A stretch of DNA of 44,832 nt, from the IMG/VR virus record IMGVR_UViG_3300030110_005324, positions 1 to 44,832 of that record. One strand, 5' to 3'. Made by a program: the position numbers and the translations under genes. Of this stretch, positions 1 to 7,064 are shown piece by piece. This DNA comes from a virus. The notes below the pieces were generated by a model. The model ran no database searches, was not told where the DNA came from, and was given only the letters and a program-made list of their open reading frames with translations. How positions within the stretch are numbered: the stretch's first letter is position 1; each line of letters starts with the position of its first letter.

Positions 1-1647
1 TGTTCCACCCGGAAGAGATCCTGATATTGAAAAGTGACGATTAGAACTGCTCATAAAAGAAGCTGAAGCATTAAGCGCACTGCCTGTAAACAAAATCTTT
101 TTATCTAAAGGCAAAAACGAGTTTTCTTGGAGCGAGATGCCCTTAGAAGCCGTCAGTGTGCCAGATACAAATAAAACATCGTTGCTTAGTGTATCACCAA
201 AAGACACTGTTCCACTAACTGTTAAAGATCCAGTAAAGGTGGTATTACCATTGACATCAAGGGTCGCATTAGCAGTAACACCAGCACCATTTATCTCCAC
301 TGCTTGTTGATTACCAAATATTCTAATTGTGTTTTGGTTTTGAGTTCTAAGAATAATATCTTTTGTGCTTTCGTTTTCTATAAAAACATGTTCATCGCTA
401 TCAATGCCAAATGACGATTGGATGGTTCCAGCTTTTTTAAATGCGATTTCTCTTAGCGCATCAGTGTCCTGGGTATGTAATATTATTAATGAATCCGCTG
501 CGCCAGTTACTTCAAACGTACCAGAAATACTTGCATAGTCAGTGGCGGCTTTCGAGTTTTTGAAATCAGTGCTGCCTGAAACATGCAGTCCAAGCCCATC
601 CACACCAAGACTTCCAGTAGCTCTAAGCCCACCAACTGCAAATGTTTCACCAGATGAGGATATAAAAGATTTATTGTTAAGTGTACCAGAGAATGCAAAA
701 TTGCTATCACCTGTTCCACTATTTCTTAAACCACCAACAGAAAAAACTTCTCCAGAGCTTGAAACAAATGATGAGTTTTTAATTGTCCCAGAGGCATCGA
801 CATCATCGCTTGTTCTTAGCGCTGTGCCATAAATCTCACCAGAGGATGAAACAAACGTGGGCGGAACTGTTGGAGTGATTGCAGCTTTGATAGAGCCCGA
901 AACTCCGAGATCTCCACTGGTTTCAATACCAGCGCCGAACAGCCTTGCGGAACTTGATAAATCAACTGTTCGAACCAAGCCAGAAGTCATAGTGCCGGTA
1001 ATATCGGTATCGCCGCTTGTTCGCAAGCTATATCCAAATACTTCAGCAGAAGAAGATACCGAACCAGTGGCTCGAATTACTCCGCTCGTAGATATACCTC
1101 CAGTTACAAAAACATCTAAAGAAGATCCTGATACTGAACCGGAAAAGCCAAAATCCCCACTTGATCTTAAGCTTGTTCCGTACACCTCACCAGAACTTGA
1201 GATAAAAGACTTGTTTTTAATAGTGCCAGTTATTTCTACATCGCCACTTATTCTAAAAGCTGCTTTCTCGTCGGGTGTTCCTACACCCACGCCTGCTGCA
1301 AACATATCGCTTGAGGCAGATAAGGCACCGCCAATGTTTACAGAGCCAGTAAACTGATGTATGTCGTCGGTGGTGTTGCCAAAAACAGTATCACCGCTTG
1401 CTGAAAAGTTTGTTGTGACTACTGACTGAGACAACACATTAAGTTGATTAGCTGACGCAGTGCCAACCACTTCCACTGTGCCGCTTATGGCGAGAACGCC
1501 TGAAGCAGTGTGGAACATAAAATTATCGGATCCAGTTATATTACTGAATCCTCCTGTATCGCCCGATCTAAATTGAACAGAACCAGTGGGTCCACTAGCA
1601 GATAGTGACGAGTGTTTGTCTATGTATGCCCAAGGAAAATCGCTCAT
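1..1647 (-). CDS. Repetitive fibre-like virion protein, C-terminus cut by window edge
   Basis: An open frame of 549 codons runs from the ATG at 1647 to base 1 with no stop, so the N-terminus is complete and the C-terminus lies outside the window. The start follows an AAAGGAG ribosome binding site 15 bases after the preceding stop. The product is rich in Ser, Gly, Thr and Val. Residues about 109-357 contain degenerate repeats with the pattern SSSGE(V/I/T)(Y/F), a short spacer, LR(T/S)SGD, then (F/V)SGS or TGT. Residues about 440-460 contain NATLDVNGNTTFTGSL, the kind of short beta-strand repeat seen in phage fibres and trimeric beta-helices. A tail, neck or head fibre is therefore inferred. 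No receptor-binding or chaperone domain is visible because the end is missing. Confidence is high that it is a gene and moderate that it is a fibre. Confidence 0.85.
   Translation of the reverse strand, partial: MSDFPWAYIDKHSSLSASGPTGSVQFRSGDTGGFSNITGSDNFMFHTASGVLAISGTVEVVGTASANQLNVLSQSVVTTNFSASGDTVFGNTTDDIHQFTGSVNIGGALSASSDMFAAGVGVGTPDEKAAFRISGDVEITGTIKNKSFISSSGEVYGTSLRSSGDFGFSGSVSGSSLDVFVTGGISTSGVIRATGSVSSSAEVFGYSLRTSGDTDITGTMTSGLVRTVDLSSSARLFGAGIETSGDLGVSGSIKAAITPTVPPTFVSSSGEIYGTALRTSDDVDASGTIKNSSFVSSSGEVFSVGGLRNSGTGDSNFAFSGTLNNKSFISSSGETFAVGGLRATGSLGVDGLGLHVSGSTDFKNSKAATDYASISGTFEVTGAADSLIILHTQDTDALREIAFKKAGTIQSSFGIDSDEHVFIENESTKDIILRTQNQNTIRIFGNQQAVEINGAGVTANATLDVNGNTTFTGSLTVSGTVSFGDTLSNDVLFVSGTLTASKGISLQENSFLPLDKKILFTGSALNASASFMSSSNRHFSISGSLPGGT
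577..1323 (-). repeat. Degenerate tandem protein repeats within fibre-like gene
   Basis: Residues about 109-357 of the fibre-like gene carry at least six degenerate units. The units start with SSSGEVYGTSLR (residue 150), SSSAEVFGYSLR (198), SSSARLFGAGIE (231), SSSGEIYGTALR (267), SSSGEVFSVGGLR (296) and SSSGETFAVGGLR (330). Spacing varies between about 29 and 48 residues. The conservation is in the protein more than in the DNA, so this is an intragenic structural repeat and not a mobile or CRISPR repeat. Confidence 0.8.
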
Positions 1648-1662
1648 TTCCGCGAATCTCCT

Positions 1663-2112
1663 TTAAATACTGTTGACACCTAGATAGACGTGAACATTGC
1701 CAGTAGCACTATTGTTATAATCCGTACACCGAACAGCAATTCTTTCAATACCTTCGATATTAAAAATATTATAAAGGTCCGTGTTATTGGGTGCAGTTAT
1801 CGCTATAGCACTGCCAGATCCATCTGTAACGTCTAATACAGTTAAGATACCCCATTCATCAAAAGCGGCGTGATATCCCCACAATTGAATAGTAACATTG
1901 CCACCTGTTGCGTTGTTTTTCACTAAGCAGTGTAATGTTTTTTGCAATCCAAGATTTTTAAACCCATCGGCATCACTTGTGGGTGCTGATGTAGCCTCGG
2001 TAATCGTGTATGCTATCTGTTCTGGTTGGGGAACACCTTGGGCATCTGTCGCAATGTTTTGAACTGTGCGGCTTCTTCCTCCAGCCCTATATGCGGTAAA
2101 TGTTTCTGGCAT
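1663..2112 (-). CDS. Small beta-rich protein, possible head or neck component
   Basis: A 149-aa protein starts at an ATG preceded by TTAGGAG about 10 bases upstream. I do not recognise a named family. The sequence is rich in beta-branched and small residues, has no membrane segment or signal peptide, and ends with alternating polar/hydrophobic stretches such as RIAVRCTDY and VHVYLGVNS, which suggests a compact beta-sandwich. It sits between the bS21 gene and the fibre-like gene in the head operon, 15 bases before the fibre start. A head decoration, head fibre-base or neck protein is a positional inference only. Confidence 0.7.
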   Translation of the reverse strand: MPETFTAYRAGGRSRTVQNIATDAQGVPQPEQIAYTITEATSAPTSDADGFKNLGLQKTLHCLVKNNATGGNVTIQLWGYHAAFDEWGILTVLDVTDGSGSAIAITAPNNTDLYNIFNIEGIERIAVRCTDYNNSATGNVHVYLGVNSI

Positions 2113-2141
2113 GTTATAAAACTCCTAATATTTCTTTATAA

Positions 2142-2384
2142 TTAGTTCTTTTTGTTTCTTAAGTTCTTGTTTTTTGCTTTTTCTCTTTTAATACGATTGT
2201 TTCTTTCATTGCGAACTTCAGAGGGTTTGCGATAATAACGACGGCGGCGAACCTCATTTAAGATGCCTGCCTTTTTTACCTTGCGCGTAAAACGACGAAT
2301 CATACGTTCTGGGGTGTCGTTTACCTTTCTACCTCGTCTATTGTTCTTAAGAGGCTTTACTATTAAATTTGATGCTCTGCTCAT
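2142..2384 (-). CDS. rpsU: Phage-encoded small ribosomal subunit protein bS21
   Basis: An 80-aa, very basic protein. Residues about 25-75 match the bS21 core: ERMIRRFTRKVKKAGILNEV, then RRRRYYRKPSEVRNER, equivalent to the E. coli block [31 protein letters not shown]. Compared with the 71-aa E. coli protein there is a basic insertion (about NNRRGRKV) between the first strand and the first helix. The ATG at 2384 overlaps the upstream stop as ATGA and has AGGA about 9 bases before it; a TTG at 2402 would add six residues but has no comparable site. bS21 binds the 30S platform next to the anti-Shine-Dalgarno end of 16S rRNA and is known in other large phages. A role in favouring phage mRNA late in infection is inferred from its place among head genes. 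Confidence 0.9.
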   Translation of the reverse strand: MSRASNLIVKPLKNNRRGRKVNDTPERMIRRFTRKVKKAGILNEVRRRRYYRKPSEVRNERNNRIKREKAKNKNLRNKKN

Positions 2385-2794
2385 TTTACCATTCCTGACC
2401 AATTCTTATTTACACCGCCGAATAATTGGCTAATATCGACGCCGGAGTCTCTTGGATCCACACCAGAAAGAGGGTCACCTTGCTTTGTTTCTGCGGGGGC
2501 TGCGCTTGGAGTCGTGCCTGCAAAAACATCTACACCATTATAAGCGTCCTTACCAACAGCATCTAACATCCGTTTTCTTGTTTCTTGTAGCTTTTGGTTA
2601 GCAATACGGTTTTCTTTTTCATAATTTCGCTGTGGTGTGGGTGGCTGTTGTGTTGTTTCAACAATTGGCTGTCCGCCAAGACCCTGGGCAACTTCAGATA
2701 CAATGTTAGATAAGATACCTTCTTCAAAAATTACTTCTTTGATACACTCTTTGATAAGAGGTTTGAGAACTTGTCTTAGCTCTGATTTTTTCAT
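2381..2794 (-). CDS. Head-operon protein of unknown function
   Basis: A 137-aa protein that begins MKKSELRQVLKPLIKECIKEVIFEEG, an amphipathic charged helix, followed by a Pro/Gln-rich stretch around residues 45-60, another charged helix (about 58-80), and a low-complexity Ala/Pro/Gly tail ending in DISQLFGGVNKNWSG. The start codon overlaps the protease stop as ATGA and its stop overlaps the bS21 start as ATGA, so the three genes are probably translationally coupled. In T4 the gene after the prohead protease is the scaffold gp22. This protein is much shorter, and I see no sequence reason to call it gp22. A small scaffold or prohead-core role is possible from position and helical character. Confidence 0.7.
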   Translation of the reverse strand: MKKSELRQVLKPLIKECIKEVIFEEGILSNIVSEVAQGLGGQPIVETTQQPPTPQRNYEKENRIANQKLQETRKRMLDAVGKDAYNGVDVFAGTTPSAAPAETKQGDPLSGVDPRDSGVDISQLFGGVNKNWSGMVK

Positions 2795-3393
2795 TTTTCC
2801 CTCAGTACATCATTTAGTGCTCTATTAATACGATCAGCCTTGGTAATAATATTTGGTTGTTTGCTTTCTTGCATCATAAACGCACCAGTGGTTGAGGGCT
2901 CGGATACAAAGTCAAAACAAATTAATTGAAAGTCCTCTTCAACAACTGTTTTACCATTTGACTCGTGAACAGAACCCATTCCTCGGGAAGAAATGCCAAG
3001 CTTGACGCCCGACTCCACGAGAGAACGTAGAATCTGTCCAGCCGGTGTGTTTAGAATTTGAACCTTGCCCATAACAGCATCGCCGTCCCACCAAACTTCT
3101 GTTACAAGATGTGCAGCGTTTGCAAGGTTAATAACTGCGGAGTCAGGATGATCCAACTCTCCGAGTGCTCGTCTTTCTTTCACAAGCTTCTTGTAGTTTT
3201 CCATTTCTCGCTCTAAAATAGGGCGACTATAAACACGACCATTTCCATTTAAATGATTTGCACGTTGCATAACGCCAGTAAGAAACATGGCATTGTCCTC
3301 ACGGACCATACGCTTTTCTTCTTCGGTTAATAAATCATCGCATATGCCATTGGGGCATAGTTCATAATATTCTGTCAATAAATATTTGTTCAT
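2791..3393 (-). CDS. 21: Prohead protease, T4 gp21-like
   Basis: A 200-aa protein that matches the T4 gp21-type prohead maturation protease. These enzymes cleave scaffold and the N-termini of head proteins inside the prohead and then digest themselves. The early block VMQRANHLNGNGRVYSR is typical of the family. The probable catalytic His is in LGELDHPDSA (His82, counting from the ATG), and the probable catalytic Ser is in KLGISSRGMGSV (Ser135 or Ser136). The ATG at 3393 is preferred because a TTG at 3405 has no ribosome binding site, although the site before the ATG (GGATAAAAAG) is itself weak. The gene follows portal, two head proteins and a membrane protein, and overlaps the next gene by ATGA. 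Its substrate, the major capsid protein, is not in this window. Confidence 0.9.
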   Translation of the reverse strand: MNKYLLTEYYELCPNGICDDLLTEEEKRMVREDNAMFLTGVMQRANHLNGNGRVYSRPILEREMENYKKLVKERRALGELDHPDSAVINLANAAHLVTEVWWDGDAVMGKVQILNTPAGQILRSLVESGVKLGISSRGMGSVHESNGKTVVEEDFQLICFDFVSEPSTTGAFMMQESKQPNIITKADRINRALNDVLREK

Positions 3394-3407
3394 CTTTTTA
3401 TCCAATT

Positions 3408-3422
3408 GCAGGCGCTACCTGC
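3408..3422 (-). promoter_or_regulatory. GC-rich hairpin just upstream of prohead protease start
   Basis: On the coding strand GCAGG-TAGCG-CCTGC forms a perfect 5-bp stem with a 5-base loop. It ends 15 bases before the protease ATG. An alternative fold pairs GCGC with GCGC. It lies in the most GC-rich and longest non-coding stretch of an otherwise AT-rich window. There is no U-run after it, so a terminator is unlikely. Translational control or RNA processing is conjecture. Confidence 0.35.
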
Positions 3423-3427
3423 GCGAG

Positions 3428-3490
3428 TTAGGATCCCTTGCAGCAACGTCTGACGGGTTGCAACATCCATTTGCTTGTCCAGTTATCCAT
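3428..3490 (-). CDS. Possible 20-codon leader ORF with strong ribosome binding site
   Basis: The DNA shows ATG at 3490, 20 codons and TAA at 3430-3428, encoding the peptide MDNWTSKWMLQPVRRCCKGS. AGGAG lies six bases before this ATG, a better ribosome binding site than the one before the protease. The ORF starts inside the last codons of the DUF1360-like gene, in a different frame, and ends 34 bases before the protease ATG. It could be a translated leader peptide that carries ribosomes past the hairpin at 3408-3422, a small functional peptide, or chance. The frame is not continuous with the protease. Confidence 0.35.
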   Translation of the reverse strand: MDNWTSKWMLQPVRRCCKGS

Positions 3491-3785
3491 TATTTACTCC
3501 TATCTGTATTCCCTTGTCGCCGAATACCATATTAAAGATATATGATGTCCCTGACGACAGCCAACCTAAAATTAATAAGTTGACGAGATTATACTCATAT
3601 GTAAATAGTTCTGTCCAACCATTTATTCCAAACAAAAGAACGCCAACCCAAAAGCCAACGCACATAGGGCAAGAAAAAAGATCGCCGAACCAGCCGGTGG
3701 TCGGGCGAACCTTATCAAAGATACTTCCATAAACAAGTATCTGTGTCAGCCCGTAGGCGGCTAACACAAAATATATTAAGTCCAT
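3483..3785 (-). CDS. Small membrane protein, DUF1360-like
   Basis: A 100-aa integral membrane protein with about three hydrophobic segments: residues 2-20, 43-58 and 67-85. Between the first two is GDLFSCPMCVGFWVG, the Cys-Pro-x-Cys plus GFWVG motif typical of DUF1360-type proteins found in phages and bacteria. Its biochemical function is not known. The ATG is at 3785, one base after the previous stop, with AGAGG seven bases upstream. A membrane protein in the middle of the portal-protease head cluster is unusual. It could tether prohead assembly to the membrane or act in the envelope late in infection, and the sequence does not decide between these. Confidence 0.75.
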   Translation of the reverse strand: MDLIYFVLAAYGLTQILVYGSIFDKVRPTTGWFGDLFSCPMCVGFWVGVLLFGINGWTELFTYEYNLVNLLILGWLSSGTSYIFNMVFGDKGIQIGVNNG

Positions 3786-3786
3786 T

Positions 3787-4326
3787 TTAGCCTCTATACA
3801 TTATACTCATACCATATGGACCACGAATCCAGCCTGGTCTAATTGAACCCTTTGTTGGTTCTTGTGGAACCTCACCAAGAGCAGTGCTATCTCCATCAAC
3901 GGGCTGAGTAAGATAATCATCAACTGCTCTTTCAAATTCTTCTATATGTTCAAAATAGGGTCTTTCTTCAAGAATAAACTTGTTAATACCCAAAAGGGCA
4001 ACCTGAACCATATCGTGATTCTCATTAATAAACATCTGACCTTCCATAGAACCATAAACATAGCCAGAGCGAACCGATTGCGGCTCAATGATCCCCTCAT
4101 TTCTTAGCAGCAAAAATAGACGGTCTTGTGTATCATAAACCTCTTCATTGGTGCGATGTTTTGCGAGAGCCAAGATTTTGTTACTATCTGGATAAATGAC
4201 AATATCCACATCTGGATGGTCTTCAACAACAAGTTGATTACCCATGGTTTTACGAACTTTTAACTTGATATCTTCTTTGATACCAAGTTTTTCTGGTTGC
4301 TGCGGAATTTTGACGGTAATGCTCAT
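3787..4326 (-). CDS. Conserved head-region protein of unknown function
   Basis: A 179-aa soluble protein with mixed alpha/beta character. It has no signal peptide, no membrane segment and no motif I recognise. Residues about 40-150 carry an ordered-looking domain (DVDIVIYPDSNKILALAKH, then VAL LGINKFILEERPYFEHIEEF), and the C-terminus is Pro/Gly-rich, ending GPYGMSIMYRG. The start overlaps the upstream stop as TAATG, so translation is probably coupled to the portal-proximal gene. It lies between the portal and the prohead protease, where T4 has the small prohead core proteins gp67 and gp68. A prohead core or virion role is inferred from position only. Confidence 0.75.
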   Translation of the reverse strand: MSITVKIPQQPEKLGIKEDIKLKVRKTMGNQLVVEDHPDVDIVIYPDSNKILALAKHRTNEEVYDTQDRLFLLLRNEGIIEPQSVRSGYVYGSMEGQMFINENHDMVQVALLGINKFILEERPYFEHIEEFERAVDDYLTQPVDGDSTALGEVPQEPTKGSIRPGWIRGPYGMSIMYRG

Positions 4327-5159
4327 TATGCTGAGATCTCATGAACTAAGTTCTGAATTTTAAGAACCTTTTCGACAAGACTCTTATCAACTGGTTGTGT
4401 CTTAAACTCATCAATCATTTTAATAACAGAGTTGGTAGATTCAGTCATATTCTGATCTGATTTAACTTCCTCTATGTTTAGGGCAGTTTGAAGAGCAGTA
4501 TGAAGTCTACCAAGTTCTTCATTAAGGTAGATTTTAATATCAGTGTCCGAACTGAATGAAAGGATATATCGATTTAATAATTCTTTTTGTTCTGAAAGTA
4601 AATCGTCTCCGTATACTTCATTGAACTTGCTTGTAAAAGTTTTAAACACAATATTATCAATTGGCTTCATTTCAGTTTTTGATTCTTCAGTTGTGCTTGA
4701 AGTGATAGTTTCTAAAATTTGCTGCTCTAAAATAACACCTCGTTTAATTCCAACTGCGGTTGAATCAGCACCAAAAAGCTGTGATACAGTGGCAATACTT
4801 TTGTAGTTAGGAACAAAGTTGTTATAAACTTCTGATCCAACCTCTTTATTAATTCTGTCGATAACGGCACTCTGGGCGTTGTAAATCTCTTGTTCATCAA
4901 GTTCAGAATATGCCTCACGAATTTTGTAAAGCAATTTCTCTGCGGTCACACTTTCCAAATCTGTGGACTCAAGAATTGTTTGATAAAGTTTTAATTCTTT
5001 TCCAAGAATTCTTTTGGATGAGAACGACTCTTTTAAAATATCAACGATATTATTTTTGCGCTCTTTGTCCTGTGAAACAACTGCCTTAGTCATCTCTCGA
5101 ACAAGTGCTTCATATAAAAAAGCAGTATTTCTTTTCTTATTGTGTTTTGTTTTTGCCAT
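4326..5159 (-). CDS. Helical head-region protein, candidate prohead core or scaffold
   Basis: A 277-aa protein, almost wholly charged and helical, with a basic N-terminus (KTKHNKKRNTAFLYEALVREM) and a helical C-terminal tail after a Ser/Thr/Glu-rich linker near residues 155-165. The ATG at 5159 has AGGTGA five bases before it and lies inside the end of the portal gene; a GTG at 5168 would add three residues and is less likely. Its position right after the portal and before the protease is that of prohead core genes in T4-like phages, and its composition fits a scaffold. I do not recognise a family signature, so the scaffold role is inference. Confidence 0.75.
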   Translation of the reverse strand: MAKTKHNKKRNTAFLYEALVREMTKAVVSQDKERKNNIVDILKESFSSKRILGKELKLYQTILESTDLESVTAEKLLYKIREAYSELDEQEIYNAQSAVIDRINKEVGSEVYNNFVPNYKSIATVSQLFGADSTAVGIKRGVILEQQILETITSSTTEESKTEMKPIDNIVFKTFTSKFNEVYGDDLLSEQKELLNRYILSFSSDTDIKIYLNEELGRLHTALQTALNIEEVKSDQNMTESTNSVIKMIDEFKTQPVDKSLVEKVLKIQNLVHEISA

Positions 5160-7062
5160 GTGATTCACCTAACTTGCTGTTATCTAACTCCGTAATTAGT
5201 TTCTTCATCTCTTGTTTTACCTCAAATAATTGTCTTTCCTCTAAATTATCGGCTGGACTTTCGTCTTCTTCATATAATCCGCCTTTTCTAAATTCTCCAG
5301 AAAGATTACTGAGATGATTTAAAGATTCATATCCTTTACCGCCAGGATAAGTTGTGCGAGCCGTTGCAATTTCTACGCCGCGAGCTTTCGAACGAGTGCG
5401 TCGTTTATTTGGTCCGCTTTTACCCATACGTCTTTGATCATCGCGCTTACCTGGCGCTGCGAGCAGTGTATCATCTTCTGGCTCTGCTGCGGGCTCATCT
5501 GCTGGTGCTATATCATCACCACCCTCATCTCCACCGAGAAGGTCATCTATATCACCACCGGCATCCCCAAGGTCTTCGGTTCCGCCAGCAAGATCACCTC
5601 CGCCAGCTTCTCCTTGGACGGCTTCAGCAACGCCTTCAAGTTCTGCGTCTAAACGACGATCAAAAAACATCTCTCGTTGATTGCGAATAAACTCTTCTTC
5701 AGAGAGGTTAAAGATGTTGTCGGCAACCCAGCGACGGGAGAAAAAGCCATCGGTTGCTGAAGCAGCAACATCGAACTTAGTCTTCCAGTGCTCAAGCTCT
5801 TGAAGTTCTGCGAGCTTGGATGGGTTATTGAGAGATAACTTAAAGCTGATAAGATCTGCTCCTTTATACCCAAGTGTATAAAGGTGGATAATTCCAATCT
5901 TTTCCAACTCGGTAATGATGGAGCGCTGAAGTCTTTGAATTGTTCTTGCGAAACGAATATCTTTTTGTGCGAGTGTTGTTTTATCCTCGTCTGCTCCCTC
6001 CATATTAGTGAGGTACGAAGCGGGCACTTTGAGTGCGGAGAACAACTTGTCGCGGAGATATTTAACATCGTCAATGTCACCTGTGTATGTTCCACCTGGA
6101 AGTGATTCGATACGGGACGAAACACCGCCGCGAACAGGAATAAAATAATCCTCTTCAGTGCTCATTGGGTTGTATCGTAAATCCACACGACCAGTGTTGG
6201 AATCAACAACTTGGTTACGCTTCATTTGAGTCATAACTTTTTGCATATAAGTTTCAATATCATTTGGAGCAACATTTCCAACATCAATGTAAAAAACACG
6301 ACGTTCTGGCGCTCTAACAATACGATAAGACATCATTGCGTCTTCTAACAAAATTAATTGACGAAAAATACGTCGGGCTGACTCCAACACGGAGGTTCCG
6401 TAGGGAGCATATTTATCGTTACCAAGAATACGGAAGTGGGCGATCTGCCAGTTTTCAAAGGTAAGACCACCGGAGTTCCACTGGAACTGCACATATTTTG
6501 GATTTGTTTTATCTTCGCCTTCAAGGCGCTCAAGTTCAAAGGTGGGTAAGCCAATAGCAGAGGTAACACCAAGCCGCTCATCAATGTCAAGATACAAAAA
6601 GAAGTCTCCATATTTGCACATTGATCGGCTCCAACCAAAAAGATTGAAGTCGATATTAAGAACAGTGTGGTAAAGTTCACTCAAGACCGCCTTGATCTCC
6701 TCATTGTGACACCTAATTGTAAGTAACGGCTGAAGATCTGAGCAAGTTGTCATTTCGTCGGCATAGATATCGAGAGCGGAGGCAATCTCCGGTGTGTATT
6801 CCATTTGCTCAAAATCTTGGTATCGCTCGGCACGCAACTGATTAGCCATAATGGCTGTAGAAAGCTGCTCAAAAGGATTATACGAGGACTTCTTAAAATT
6901 TAGACCAGAGGCAGACTGGAACTTGAATTTGTCTAACTGTACGCGAGATAGCTTACGACTCGTCTGTGTTCTATAATTTACAAGCGGACCAGAAAGCAAA
7001 CGAGTAAGTTGCCTGAAAAGTCCCGATTGATTGTTTTTTGGATTTCTTTTATTTTCTGCCAT
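5137..7062 (-). CDS. 20: Portal protein, T4 gp20-like
   Basis: A 641-aa portal protein, the dodecameric ring through which DNA enters and leaves the head. The middle of the protein has family features: EIASALDIYADEMTT near residue 90, the wing/stem region with GTSVLESARRIFRQLILLEDAMMSYRIVRAPERRVFYIDVGN around 225-270, and IPVRGGVSSRIESLPGG near 310. Residues about 478-562 form a low-complexity linker: a Gly/Asp/Glu-rich acidic run, then a basic run (GKRDDQRRMGKSGPNKRRTRSK). Such an extended acidic-basic segment before the C-terminal helix is longer than I would expect for T4 gp20 (524 aa). The ATG at 7062 has AAGGGA seven bases upstream, overlapping the TerL stop region, so TerL and portal are coupled. 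Confidence 0.92.
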   Translation of the reverse strand: MAENKRNPKNNQSGLFRQLTRLLSGPLVNYRTQTSRKLSRVQLDKFKFQSASGLNFKKSSYNPFEQLSTAIMANQLRAERYQDFEQMEYTPEIASALDIYADEMTTCSDLQPLLTIRCHNEEIKAVLSELYHTVLNIDFNLFGWSRSMCKYGDFFLYLDIDERLGVTSAIGLPTFELERLEGEDKTNPKYVQFQWNSGGLTFENWQIAHFRILGNDKYAPYGTSVLESARRIFRQLILLEDAMMSYRIVRAPERRVFYIDVGNVAPNDIETYMQKVMTQMKRNQVVDSNTGRVDLRYNPMSTEEDYFIPVRGGVSSRIESLPGGTYTGDIDDVKYLRDKLFSALKVPASYLTNMEGADEDKTTLAQKDIRFARTIQRLQRSIITELEKIGIIHLYTLGYKGADLISFKLSLNNPSKLAELQELEHWKTKFDVAASATDGFFSRRWVADNIFNLSEEEFIRNQREMFFDRRLDAELEGVAEAVQGEAGGGDLAGGTEDLGDAGGDIDDLLGGDEGGDDIAPADEPAAEPEDDTLLAAPGKRDDQRRMGKSGPNKRRTRSKARGVEIATARTTYPGGKGYESLNHLSNLSGEFRKGGLYEEDESPADNLEERQLFEVKQEMKKLITELDNSKLGESHGKNKTQ

Positions 7063-7064
7063 GT

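Noticed and set aside
577-1323. CRISPR-like array
   Set aside because: The repeats are degenerate, of uneven length and in frame within a protein-coding gene.
542-1357. Two plus-strand ORFs of 96 and 166 codons
   Set aside because: They lie antisense to the repetitive fibre-like gene, have Pro/Ser/Val-biased translations and no ribosome binding sites. They are mirror ORFs of the minus-strand gene.
2791-3405. TTG start for the prohead protease
   Set aside because: No ribosome binding site precedes it, and the ATG four codons later gives the usual family N-terminus.
3408-3422. Rho-independent terminator
   Set aside because: The stem is only five base pairs and no U-run follows; the downstream sequence is the protease start.
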